DNA of 48,247 nucleotides from NCBI GenBank assembly GCA_034659995.1, contig JAYEIH010000080.1:1-48247 (forward strand). Reading direction: 5' to 3'. The notes below the pieces were generated by a model that was not told where the DNA came from, made no database searches, and saw only the letters and a program-made list of their open reading frames with translations. Origin of the DNA: JAYEIH01 sp034659995. GTDB lineage: Archaea; Methanobacteriota_B; Thermococci; Methanofastidiosales; B48-G16. Positions within the stretch are counted from its first letter, which is position 1. Each line of letters opens with the position of its first letter. A program made the translations under genes and the position numbers. Positions 38,970 to 47,097 of this stretch are shown in pieces.

Positions 38970-40349
38970 ATGAAGCTCAAAGAATACTCAACAATAAAGG
39001 AGATCTCGGGGCCCCTGCTGGTCGTTGAAAAGGTGGAAAATGTTGGATACGGGGAGGTGGTTGAGATCACCACCTCTGATGATGAGACCAGACTCGGACA
39101 GGTTCTGGAAACGTCCACCGACACGGCTGTTATTCAGGTGTTTGAAGGAACTACAGGGCTTGACACACACAAAACAAGAGTAAGGTTCACTGGGGAGCCC
39201 ATAAAACTTCCTGTATCTGAAGATATGCTTGGAAGAGTATTTACAGGACTTGGCAAACCAAAAGAAGGACCTGAAATTATTCCCGAGGACGAGTTGGATA
39301 TTAACGGAGCTCCTATCAATCCCTACGCTCGGGAGTACCCAAGAGACTTTATTCAAACGGGTATATCGACAATTGACGGGATGAATACCCTTGTGCGAGG
39401 ACAAAAACTACCAATATTCTCGGGATCCGGACTTCCGCACAATGAACTTGCCGCACAGATAGCGCGACAGGCAAAGGTACTCGGACAGGAAGAGGAGTTT
39501 AGTGTTATCTTTGCAGCTATGGGTATCACCTTTGAGGAAGCTAACTTCTTTATTAAGGATTTTGAAAGAACGGGAGCGCTGGAAAGGGTAATAATGTTCC
39601 TCAACCTTGCAGATGACCCCGCCATCGAGAGAATAATCACCCCCCGAACAGCACTGACCTGTGCGGAGTACCTCGCCTTTGAGAAGGACATGCATGTTCT
39701 TGTAATACTCACGGATATGACCAACTATTGTGAAGCTCTTAGAGAGATAGCTGCAGCACGAGAGGAGATACCTGCGAGAAGAGGGTATCCAGGCTACATG
39801 TATACAGATTTAGCCTCAATATACGAAAGAGCTGGTAGAATAAAAGGAAAAAAAGGAAGTATCACACAGATGCCAATTCTCACCATGCCCGACGACGATA
39901 TCAATCATCCCATTCCCGATCTCACTGGCTATATCACAGAGGGACAGACCATCCTTTCGAGGGATCTTCACAGAAAGAATATCTACCCCCCTGTCGAGGT
40001 TTCCCTTTCGCTATCACGATTAATGCAGAAGGGAATCGGCGAAAAAAGAACGAGAGACGACCATTCCGGTCTCTCATCCCAATTGTTCAGTGCATATGCA
40101 GAAGGAAAGGAACTGAGAGACCTTGTAGCTGTCGTCGGTGAGGAGGCGCTGAGCAAGTCTGACAAAAAATACCTGAAATTTGCCGATGAGTTCGAAGGTC
40201 GTTTTGTCACCCAGGAGAAAGAAGAAAACAGGAGCATTGAGGAAACCCTAGATCTTGGCTGGGATCTATTATCGATGTTCCCTGAGTCCGAGCTTAAGAG
40301 GATCGATCCAGAAGTTATTGAGAAGTACTATAAAGGTGAAGAGCATTGA
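38970..40349 (+). CDS. atpB: A/V-type ATP synthase subunit B
   Basis: 459 residues from ATG 38970; the GTG three codons earlier is less likely because GGTGAT then serves as the ribosome site. Non-catalytic nucleotide-binding subunit of the A1 head. PIFSGSGLPHNELAAQIARQ (near 148-167) is the P-loop-like segment of B subunits with no Walker lysine. MPILTMPDDDINHPIPDLTG and YPPVEVSLSLSRLMQKGIG are diagnostic. Length fits. Subunit A, normally directly upstream, is absent; the neighbour upstream is a decayed ABC transporter. A TATA-like CTTTTTATAC lies about 40 bases before the start, so the gene has its own promoter. Confidence 0.95.
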   Translation: MKLKEYSTIKEISGPLLVVEKVENVGYGEVVEITTSDDETRLGQVLETSTDTAVIQVFEGTTGLDTHKTRVRFTGEPIKLPVSEDMLGRVFTGLGKPKEGPEIIPEDELDINGAPINPYAREYPRDFIQTGISTIDGMNTLVRGQKLPIFSGSGLPHNELAAQIARQAKVLGQEEEFSVIFAAMGITFEEANFFIKDFERTGALERVIMFLNLADDPAIERIITPRTALTCAEYLAFEKDMHVLVILTDMTNYCEALREIAAAREEIPARRGYPGYMYTDLASIYERAGRIKGKKGSITQMPILTMPDDDINHPIPDLTGYITEGQTILSRDLHRKNIYPPVEVSLSLSRLMQKGIGEKRTRDDHSGLSSQLFSAYAEGKELRDLVAVVGEEALSKSDKKYLKFADEFEGRFVTQEKEENRSIEETLDLGWDLLSMFPESELKRIDPEVIEKYYKGEEH

Positions 40350-40975
40350 AAGAGGTAAAACCCACGCGTTCAGCCCTTTTAAAACTAAACAGAAGGGTTA
40401 AACTGGCTGAAAAAGGACATAGGCTCCTGAAAGAAAAAAGGGATGTCCTTGTAATGGAGTTTTTCAGTATCTTTGAGGATCAAAAATATCTAAGAAGAAA
40501 AATAAACGATGAACTCAAGGATGCTTTTAAGACGTATATGAAACTGAAGGCTGTAGATAGAGATGTCGAAACTCTCGCTGCAACAGTTCCTGAAAGAAAT
40601 GGCCCCAGGCTCAAGATAAGAGAGAAAAACATTATGGGGGTAACGGTTCCACTGCTGAAATTACAGGAAGACGAAGATAAGCTTACAGAACGGGGATACA
40701 ATCTCTACACCTCCTCAACTCTTCTGGATGAGGAGTATGACAGATTCAAAAAGATACTAAAGGATATTGTACGGCTGGGAGAGATAGAGAAATCTGTTAA
40801 ACTTATAGCTGCGGAGATTGAAAAAACAAAGAGAAGAGTAAATGCACTGGAATACGTAATATTACCCACCTTGGAGAAACATAGAAGGTTTATCAGATTT
40901 CAACTTGAGGAAAGAGAAAGGGAGGATTTTTTCAGGATGAAGAGGGTCAAAGGTCTCATGGAGGAAAGGGCATAA
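40346..40975 (+). CDS. atpD: A/V-type ATP synthase subunit D
   Basis: 209 residues from a TTG that overlaps the atpB stop by four bases (TTGA). Subunit D is the central-stalk rotor coil. KPTRSALLKLNRRVKLAEKG and HRLLKEKRDVLVMEFF are the conserved N-terminal helix, and VNALEYVILPTLEKHRRFIR the C-terminal one, leaving the intervening hairpin (about 60-110). It ends ERAxx-type, like other archaeal D subunits. It is the second gene of a two-gene B-D operon. Confidence 0.94.
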   Translation: MKEVKPTRSALLKLNRRVKLAEKGHRLLKEKRDVLVMEFFSIFEDQKYLRRKINDELKDAFKTYMKLKAVDRDVETLAATVPERNGPRLKIREKNIMGVTVPLLKLQEDEDKLTERGYNLYTSSTLLDEEYDRFKKILKDIVRLGEIEKSVKLIAAEIEKTKRRVNALEYVILPTLEKHRRFIRFQLEEREREDFFRMKRVKGLMEERA

Positions 40976-41017
40976 GTTTATTAATATATTAATCATATAG
41001 TACGTTTGGTGTAAGAA

Positions 41018-41878
41018 ATGTATGTAACTGGAATCTCCTCTGAATCAATAATCGAAAAACTACCCTATAAGAGAGTAAAAATAGAGTACCAGGAGTTCCC
41101 CGATGGTGAGATGTATATACGGTTTGAAAAAAAGATAAAAGAGATTAAAGAACTTCTTATCGTCCAATCTCTCTATTATCCCCAGAATAAACACTTAATG
41201 CAGCTCTTTTTCATGCTCGATGCGTGTAAAGAACTGGGCATAAATACCCACCTTTTTGTTCCGTATCTTGCCTACGCTCGCCAGGATAAAAGATTTAAGG
41301 AGTATGAGTGCATTTCCTCAGAAACGGTACTTGGAATTCTCAATTTTTTTGACTTAAAGAGTTTTTATACCGTTGACGTTCATGAGGAAAAACTGTTGAA
41401 ACATATAAAGACAGAGACTAAGAACGTAACGGCAACCTCAGAGATCGGAAAATACCTCAAAAAAGAGGATCTGAAAGAGCCGGTGATAATCTCGCCAGAT
41501 AAAGGAGCCGTTGGCATGGCAGAGTCTGTTGCTGAGGTTTTAGACTGCGAATACGACTATCTAGAGAAAAAAAGAATTTCCAGTAATAAAGTAAAGACAA
41601 AGCCAAAAAATATAGACACGACAGGGAGAGACGTCGTTATCGTGGATGATATGATATCAACGGGAGGAACAATGGTAAATGCGTGCAAAGTACTTAAAAA
41701 GGAGGGAACGAGAAAGGTACTCGCCGGAGCAACCCACCTTTTAATGGTAAAAAATGCAGAAAAGAGATTTAAAAAGGCCGGAATAGATAAAATCTTCGGA
41801 ACGGACACAATACCGCATAAATACTCGGAAATCAGCGTTGCTCCACTAATAGAAGAAGAACTAAAAATCATGCTTTGA
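41018..41878 (+). CDS. prs: Ribose-phosphate pyrophosphokinase (PRPP synthetase), archaeal type
   Basis: 286 residues. Converts ribose 5-phosphate and ATP to PRPP for purine, pyrimidine, His and Trp synthesis. YQEFPDGEMYIRFEKK (near 24-39) is the family N-terminal motif; the catalytic-flap region has YLAYARQDKRFKEYECISSE. VIISPDKGAVGMAE and the PRPP loop DVVIVDDMISTGGTM (near 208-222) are intact. FYTVDVHEEK replaces the usual VDLH stretch. The stop overlaps the next gene's ATG by one base. Confidence 0.94.
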   Translation: MYVTGISSESIIEKLPYKRVKIEYQEFPDGEMYIRFEKKIKEIKELLIVQSLYYPQNKHLMQLFFMLDACKELGINTHLFVPYLAYARQDKRFKEYECISSETVLGILNFFDLKSFYTVDVHEEKLLKHIKTETKNVTATSEIGKYLKKEDLKEPVIISPDKGAVGMAESVAEVLDCEYDYLEKKRISSNKVKTKPKNIDTTGRDVVIVDDMISTGGTMVNACKVLKKEGTRKVLAGATHLLMVKNAEKRFKKAGIDKIFGTDTIPHKYSEISVAPLIEEELKIML

Positions 41879-42342
41879 TGAAAGAGAAACTGGTACCCCT
41901 GAAAGATCAACGGTTTGAGTGTCAACAGTGTGGCGAGTGCTGTAAAAGCAGGTGGGTACCGTTAACGCTTAGTGATATCCTCAGAATAAAGAATGAGGCC
42001 CCTTCGGAGGAGTTTCTTCTCGTATGGAATGAGAAGGAACTCGTTATAGAACGAAGGGAATGGGACAACGGCTGTGTGTTTTTGGAAGACAATAAATGTA
42101 GCATTCATGAAATAAAACCACTCATATGTAGGTTGTACCCCATCGCAGTCTCTGAACTACCGTTGCTGAAAAAGAAGGAAAATGTGCCTTATCGTCTGAA
42201 AAACGGAAAAAGGGTATATCTCTACGTAGACGAAAGCTGTAAAGGTATTGGAAAGGGGGAAAAATTCGATATCGATAGAATACTGGAACTCTGCGAGTCT
42301 CTCATTGCAGCACGAAAAAACACATCACTGGGGGCGGTGTAA
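41878..42342 (+). CDS. YkgJ-family cysteine cluster protein
   Basis: 154 residues from the ATG at 41878; a TTG three bases earlier overlaps the prs stop further. The CxxCxxCC pattern is CQQCGECCKS near residue 18, followed by NGCVFLEDNKCSIHEIKPLI and CRLYPIAVS. YkgJ (UPF0153) proteins bind a metal or iron-sulfur cluster and their role is unclear. The C-terminal stretch also has DESCKGIGKG. Translationally linked to prs. Confidence 0.88.
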   Translation: MKEKLVPLKDQRFECQQCGECCKSRWVPLTLSDILRIKNEAPSEEFLLVWNEKELVIERREWDNGCVFLEDNKCSIHEIKPLICRLYPIAVSELPLLKKKENVPYRLKNGKRVYLYVDESCKGIGKGEKFDIDRILELCESLIAARKNTSLGAV

Positions 42343-42380
42343 AAATCTCAGAATTTTAAAAAATAAAATAAAAAAATAAA

Positions 42381-43964
42381 CTATTTTTTCATTGCAACGA
42401 TTATTACCAGAACGAAGAGAAGCAGTATCACCGCTGCACCTACGAGAACCATTGGATTCTCAAGCACTGATGTTGTCTCACTGCTCTGGGTCGTGGGTTG
42501 TACCGTCGTGGGCTGCACTGTTGCCTCGCCGCTAATAACAAACTCGGCGGTGTATTCGCCAGAGTTGAGTGTATGGACCACCACCTTGTATCTGCCCAGT
42601 GGAACAGAATTTTCCTCATTGTCCTTCTGATTCCAGATCCATCTCTTTTCATCCGTTACATCGGTAACTACCTGTGCAACTGCAGGTTTGAACACCCCAT
42701 AAAGATTGCCCTCCTTTATCCTGTACACGCTCCATGGCGCAGAATTTGGGAGTCTTATCGGTGTCTCACCTGTACTCGTGAGGAATATCTCAACGGCCTC
42801 GCCCTGGGAGTACTCCGGTTTTGTTACCGAAAGCTGCCCCACGGCAGGCATGCTCGTCGGGGCCGCAGTTGTGGTTGGAGCTGCGGTTGTCGGGGCGGGA
42901 GTTGTCGTTGGAGCAGCCGTAGTCGTTGGCGCTGCGGTCGTGGTCGGAGCTGCTGTTGTAGGTGCTGGTGTGGTCGGAGCCGGAGTAGTAGCGGGAGGTG
43001 TCCCTGTAAGCGTCTCGGTATGCTCGTTGTTCGTCTCGTCCTCCTCCAACACGTCGTTATCCGCATCCACAACAACCTTTACCTGGTCCGTACCTGTCAC
43101 CTTCGCAGAGGAGCCAGTCAGGTTAAATCCCGGTGAAGCGCTCCCAGAGGGAAGGGTCAGCGTCAGCGTTCCGCTCTTGATAAGCATACTGTTCTTATAA
43201 ATTTTCACCTTCACGCTTGTCGATGAGAGATCTGCGCCCTTATTGCCTATTTTAAACGCGATATTTCCATAGGTATTCACGTAGATATCAGAGACAATGA
43301 GATCCGGAAGAGCAACAGGCCCCCAGGTGGGAATAACGGTCGGAATAGGGGTAAAGCTCGGGAAGGGAGTCACGCCACCGGTGGACCATGCTATTTTGAG
43401 TTTGATATTATTGAAATAAATTGCGTCCCTTGCAGAATCATTATCCGTATCCTTATAAAACCGTAGTCTGAACTGTGCTTTCCCTGATGTGCTGACAATA
43501 TCTTCTATGTACGATGTGAGATTGCTGGACGAGAGTTTCGAGCCAGGAGGAGAGACATATAAGGAAATGATAGAGATTCTAGTTCTGTTGTAATCAGAAT
43601 TATCAAGAATGTTGCCGTAATTCAATGCTTCCACATAAAAGTGTCCGAGATCGCCAAAGGGATCACCCTTCTTTGTGTAGTGGGTGAGGTCCAGCTTCAC
43701 AGAGTCGATGTTCGCACCAGAAGGGATCTCGCTGATGTCGAAGGTAAGAAAAACTCTTCTTCCGGCTTTAAATGCAGTATCTCCCACAGAATACGACCCA
43801 GGATAGGTATTGTTATCAGACCTCAGTGTTCCGCTTATCGACGAGTCGGGACTGAATTCCTTCACTACCGCTGCAGACTCCGCATAGGTCACCAGACTTA
43901 TCAGAATTATCGCTGTAAAGACCACCGTGCACACAATTTTTTTATCAAAAGAATTTGTTTTCAT
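42381..43964 (-). CDS. Secreted surface protein with CARDB domain, Pro/Thr-rich repeats and C-terminal anchor
   Basis: 527 residues. Signal peptide at 9-30 (IVCTVVFTAIILISLVTYA), then a beta-rich domain (30-195) of the disaggregatase/DNRLRE type, with FLTFDISEIPSGANIDSVKL and then DLTHY. A CARDB-like domain follows (about 218-318; PDLIVSDIYV and then VKVVVDADNDVLEEDETNNE). Next comes a repetitive PTTxxAPTTT linker of about 55 residues. A BsuPI-like domain follows (about 385-480; LSVTKPEYSQGEAVEIFLTS and RWIWNQKD). It ends in a PTT spacer and one membrane helix (MVLVGAAVILLLFVLVIIVA). The linker is likely O-glycosylated. It probably lies at the cell surface. Confidence 0.85.
   Translation of the reverse strand: MKTNSFDKKIVCTVVFTAIILISLVTYAESAAVVKEFSPDSSISGTLRSDNNTYPGSYSVGDTAFKAGRRVFLTFDISEIPSGANIDSVKLDLTHYTKKGDPFGDLGHFYVEALNYGNILDNSDYNRTRISIISLYVSPPGSKLSSSNLTSYIEDIVSTSGKAQFRLRFYKDTDNDSARDAIYFNNIKLKIAWSTGGVTPFPSFTPIPTVIPTWGPVALPDLIVSDIYVNTYGNIAFKIGNKGADLSSTSVKVKIYKNSMLIKSGTLTLTLPSGSASPGFNLTGSSAKVTGTDQVKVVVDADNDVLEEDETNNEHTETLTGTPPATTPAPTTPAPTTAAPTTTAAPTTTAAPTTTPAPTTAAPTTTAAPTSMPAVGQLSVTKPEYSQGEAVEIFLTSTGETPIRLPNSAPWSVYRIKEGNLYGVFKPAVAQVVTDVTDEKRWIWNQKDNEENSVPLGRYKVVVHTLNSGEYTAEFVISGEATVQPTTVQPTTQSSETTSVLENPMVLVGAAVILLLFVLVIIVAMKK
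42855..43010. repeat. Coding repeat for the Pro/Thr-rich linker
   Basis: Roughly 15-30 bp degenerate units encoding APTTTAAPTTT-type sequence on the minus strand. Composition is strongly skewed compared with the neighbouring DNA, and long antisense frames appear across it. Confidence 0.8.
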
Positions 43965-44096
43965 ATCAGTGCAGTATGTATTAAAAGCATAAATACTTTT
44001 TCCTTCTATTTTTTCTCTGAAAGTAGTTGATAACCGAACTTTCCAACGACAATCGAAAGATTTTTATACCAAGGCTCGCTCTTACTACTGATTATT

Positions 44097-44831
44097 ATGG
44101 TAGGATCATTGGAAGTTGTTATAGCGTTTGTCGTCTGTTCTGTAATTGGTTTGCCGTCATACCAAAAGAATGTTGTCGATCTTTCCGGGCTTTTGAGCGG
44201 CTATGCAGTCGGTATGGGTATTCTTCTTTTTACCGATCTCCGATGGTTTGCAATTATATTCGCTTTCTTTTTCCTTTCTGGCGCTGCAACGAAGTACAAA
44301 TACGAACAAAAGAAGAAAAAGGGCGTTGCACAGGGAAAAAAAGGAGCACGAGGATACTTAAATGTTTTTGGCAATGGTCTTGTAGCCCTCATCTTTGCAA
44401 TGGTCGAAGGAATGGTTGGGGGTGAGATCTTTTTAGTGGGATTTTTAGCCGCAGTGGCCTCCACATCAGCAGATACCGCAGGAGGGGAGATAGGCAGATT
44501 ATCGAAACACAGACCGAGAGTGATAACAACGCTAAAAAAAGTGCCTACCGGTGCGGAAGGTGCGGTCTCCCTCCTTGGAGAAGCAGCCGAGTTCTTCATT
44601 GCCTTTTTTATTGGAATACTGGCCTTTGCAATGGGTCTCGGCGATGGATACACCGTAGTAATCGCGTCAATGGCAGGCTTTATCGGTGCAAATATCGACA
44701 GTGTTCTTGGAGCTACGGTAGAAACCAATGCAAAATGGTGGGGAAATAACTGTACAAACTTCTTTTCCAGTCTTTTGGGGGCTCTTGCTGGTATAGGGGT
44801 CTATTACCTCTTTTTTACCGCTTTATCGTAA
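44097..44831 (+). CDS. DUF92-family membrane protein
   Basis: 244 residues, six to seven membrane helices. SADTAGGEIGRLSKHRPRVI, TTLKKVPTGAEGAVSLLGE and the final GFIGANIDSVLGATVETNAK are the DUF92 (TIGR00297) signatures; the plant relative VTE6 is a phytyl-phosphate kinase. Archaeal members may phosphorylate prenyl alcohols for lipid recycling, but this is unproven. The last 28 bases overlap the ATP-cone gene on the other strand. Confidence 0.88.
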   Translation: MVGSLEVVIAFVVCSVIGLPSYQKNVVDLSGLLSGYAVGMGILLFTDLRWFAIIFAFFFLSGAATKYKYEQKKKKGVAQGKKGARGYLNVFGNGLVALIFAMVEGMVGGEIFLVGFLAAVASTSADTAGGEIGRLSKHRPRVITTLKKVPTGAEGAVSLLGEAAEFFIAFFIGILAFAMGLGDGYTVVIASMAGFIGANIDSVLGATVETNAKWWGNNCTNFFSSLLGALAGIGVYYLFFTALS

Positions 44832-45052
44832 ACAAGCCAGTTTTTCTTCCACTCTGGATCTTTCTTCCCCAGAAGATCCAAAATCTGATTTCGCAGCACC
44901 GTCGAACTGGTTTTCTCCCTCAGTTCTCGCTTTATTTCATTAGAGATGTCTCGAGCCGCCTCCAAATCAGCTCCTGCCTTTACGCAGCTGACAACTACCT
45001 TCTCAGGGATGAACTCCTCTATCCTTCCGTCTCTTTTTTCTATCTCGAACAT
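44804..45052 (-). CDS. Stand-alone ATP-cone domain protein
   Basis: 82 residues forming almost exactly one ATP-cone domain: FEIEKRDGRIEEFIPEKVVV, SCVKAGADLEAARDISNEIK and a Leu-rich third helix with TSSTVLRNQILDLLGKK. ATP cones sense ATP or dATP in ribonucleotide reductases and NrdR. Here it occurs without a catalytic domain, and no reductase gene is in the window. The end WKKNWLVYDKAVKK extends past the usual domain. Function unknown. Confidence 0.8.
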   Translation of the reverse strand: MFEIEKRDGRIEEFIPEKVVVSCVKAGADLEAARDISNEIKRELREKTSSTVLRNQILDLLGKKDPEWKKNWLVYDKAVKKR

Positions 45053-45090
45053 CTATATACCTATGAGAAACAGAGTTTAAAAATTTTGTG

Positions 45091-45744
45091 CTACACACCA
45101 TTTACCAGATTTCTCAATGCTTCCTCAGGATCTTCCGCCTTGACAACGCCGGAAGCCAGCAGTACTCCCTCTGCGCCCAGCTCCAGAGCTTTTTTTACAT
45201 CTCCTCCTGTCTTGACTCCTGCCCCGCAGAGTACTGCAACCTCTGGATTTATCTCATTTATCCTATTCACAGCGTCCTCCACGATTTCCGGAGAGGCAGT
45301 GGTTACTGAAATATCGCCACCGATAAGCTCAGGCGGTTCTATCGCAATATAATCAGGAGAGAGAGAGGCGGACGCCATTGAAACCTCTATATTGTTCGTG
45401 CAGACAATAGATTTCAGTCCGTGTTCTCTGCACTTCTTAACAAGATAATCGATATCCGCAAGGTTCATTCTCTGCTCAGAATGGTTTACCAGCGCCCCTG
45501 AAACATAGGGTTCCACCGCTTCCAGGGGTGTATACCCAGTTCTACTTCCAATTTCGACAGGGTCAATGTGCTGTGAATAGACAGGAATAGAAACCTCTCG
45601 TGAGATAAGGGAAAGATCAGGAGTCTGTGGGGAGATAATTATCTCCTCTCCTGATTCCTTCGATACTCTCTCACACAATTTCGCGAGTTTCAAGCCTTTT
45701 TTTCCTATAGCCTCTGCGTATGCCTTGAAATTTACAAAGATCAT
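45091..45744 (-). CDS. tpiA: Triosephosphate isomerase, archaeal type
   Basis: Interconverts glyceraldehyde 3-phosphate and dihydroxyacetone phosphate. 217 residues, the short archaeal form. FVNFKAYAEAIGKKG carries the active Asn/Lys, VNHSEQRM the catalytic His, and AIEPPELIGG (near 136-145) the catalytic Glu. The phosphate site is VLCGAGVKTGGD, then GVLLASGVVKA. It follows the FBP aldolase/phosphatase with a four-base overlap, so both act together in gluconeogenesis. Confidence 0.95.
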   Translation of the reverse strand: MIFVNFKAYAEAIGKKGLKLAKLCERVSKESGEEIIISPQTPDLSLISREVSIPVYSQHIDPVEIGSRTGYTPLEAVEPYVSGALVNHSEQRMNLADIDYLVKKCREHGLKSIVCTNNIEVSMASASLSPDYIAIEPPELIGGDISVTTASPEIVEDAVNRINEINPEVAVLCGAGVKTGGDVKKALELGAEGVLLASGVVKAEDPEEALRNLVNGV

Positions 45745-46838
45745 TCTACTTCCTCAAACCTATCCTCAAGTTTTCCGAGTACCTCTGGCAGAGTTGTGTA
45801 TTCCATTTCTTCCAGCGGCAGCCTGTGCGGCTCAAAGGGTCCGTGACGTCTCATATAATCAGCAACTTCCAGTGCCTTTTCCCTCGCCCTATTAAAGGCG
45901 GGGTCATCAAAAAGATCCGACGCGCAGTTGAGTTTTCCGCTTTTCAGCTGAAATCCCATGGCAACAATACGTGGGGGTCCATCAAACCGCGTGCATTTTG
46001 CATCCTCAACTGATACGGGCATGATTGGCCCATTATGAGATCCTCTCATCCAACCGCTGACTAAATATGGCAGTGAAAAGGGTTCCAGTACCTCCCCCAA
46101 CGCCGGCAGTCCTGACTGAGCACGAACAACACCGCAGGGATCATCCTTTCCGACATACTCCCCCGCGATGTGGTAGAGTTTCTCAGTGGAGATCACCGCG
46201 GCAGGCTCATTTTCAGGAAGCTTTCCTTTCTTGGGATAGACTCGTTTTATGACATACCGTGATTTGGCACCGATTAGCGCAAGGAGATCGTACGTCTCTT
46301 CCGGCGTACTCATGAAGACCCTTGTATGTTTCTTTATATCCCATACCTCAAATGTAAATCCGCTGTGCATATTTGGATCTATAACCAATCCGGCAGTAGA
46401 GAACGGATCGCCAAAGATTTTGTATACAGGAAAATTGAAAGCGCCGGGCTCTGTTTTATCCATCATAAACACAATCAATGGCTCTGCCTTTCGCTCGGTG
46501 AACTCCATTTCTGCAATTCCCGGACCCATTCCACGAATATTACCAGAAAACGCATCTGATAAAAGATCCTGACCAGCTCCATAAAGTCCAAGCTCCTTTG
46601 CCTTTTCAGTGGCCTTTTCAAATGTGTTCCACGCGAGGCCATGTATTTCCTCTGAGTCCACACCCTCAGTATGAGTCATTATTAACTCGAGGTCATCACC
46701 GCAGTGAGTGACATAAAAATCCACTAGTTTTTTTTCCTTTTTAAGGCTTTTTTGTGCAATCTTTTCCAAATCCTCATGAACCCTGGAATGTCCCGGGGCT
46801 CCTCCAACATCTGCTTTTATTACCGATACGGTTATCAT
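45741..46838 (-). CDS. fbp: Fructose-1,6-bisphosphate aldolase/phosphatase (bifunctional, archaeal)
   Basis: 365 residues. One enzyme condenses triose phosphates and then dephosphorylates the product, driving gluconeogenesis. The N-terminal SVIKADVGGAPGHSRVHEDL carries the metal-binding Asp and His. THCGDDLELIMTH, YGAGQDLLSDAFSGNIRGMG and IVFMMDKTEPGAFNFP are family signatures, and the catalytic Lys and Tyr region sits near GAKSRYVIKRVY. A TATA-like TTTATAAAG lies about 40 bases before the start. Transcribed with tpiA. No phosphofructokinase is seen. Confidence 0.95.
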   Translation of the reverse strand: MITVSVIKADVGGAPGHSRVHEDLEKIAQKSLKKEKKLVDFYVTHCGDDLELIMTHTEGVDSEEIHGLAWNTFEKATEKAKELGLYGAGQDLLSDAFSGNIRGMGPGIAEMEFTERKAEPLIVFMMDKTEPGAFNFPVYKIFGDPFSTAGLVIDPNMHSGFTFEVWDIKKHTRVFMSTPEETYDLLALIGAKSRYVIKRVYPKKGKLPENEPAAVISTEKLYHIAGEYVGKDDPCGVVRAQSGLPALGEVLEPFSLPYLVSGWMRGSHNGPIMPVSVEDAKCTRFDGPPRIVAMGFQLKSGKLNCASDLFDDPAFNRAREKALEVADYMRRHGPFEPHRLPLEEMEYTTLPEVLGKLEDRFEEVE

Positions 46839-46925
46839 GCTTTCACCTATTAGGGGCTTACTTTATAAACTATAAAAAGTTTACTCACAAAAAGATTTTT
46901 AAGTACGACAGTGAAATATCTTTAG

Positions 46926-46998
46926 GGGCCCGTAGTCTAGTGGTTATGACGTCGCCCTTACAAGGCGGAGGACCTGAGTTCAAATCTCAGCGGGCCCA
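46926..46998 (+). tRNA. tRNA-Val (anticodon TAC)
   Basis: 73-base cloverleaf: acceptor GGGCCCG/CGGGCCC, anticodon stem TCGCC/GGCGG around loop CTTACAA (anticodon TAC), T-arm with TTCAAAT, discriminator A, no CCA. The sequence around it is the same as tRNA-Val (GAC) apart from the anticodon arm and variable loop. Confidence 0.96.
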
Positions 46999-47057
46999 CT
47001 TCGCTACGCTTGTGTTCCCGCACAACGATGAACCTTCACTATCGTTCAGGCTCATTT
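46999..47057 (+). repeat. Solo trailer element behind tRNA-Val (TAC)
   Basis: CTTCGCTACGCTTGTGTTCC then CGCACAACGATGAACCTTC, ending CTCATTT. It aligns with the outermost unit of the tRNA-Val (GAC) array (GCACGAGGATGAACCTTC core and CTCATTT end). No second copy of the tRNA 3' end follows, so this may be the unduplicated state. Confidence 0.75.
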
Positions 47058-47097
47058 TTAGAAAAATTTTATAAGGCTGATTGCCTTTGTATTTTTG

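Noticed and set aside
42498..43200. Two overlapping plus-strand frames opposite the CARDB protein
   Set aside because: Their Gly/Ala/Val or Arg/Cys/Ser repeats are shadows of the Pro/Thr-rich linker.
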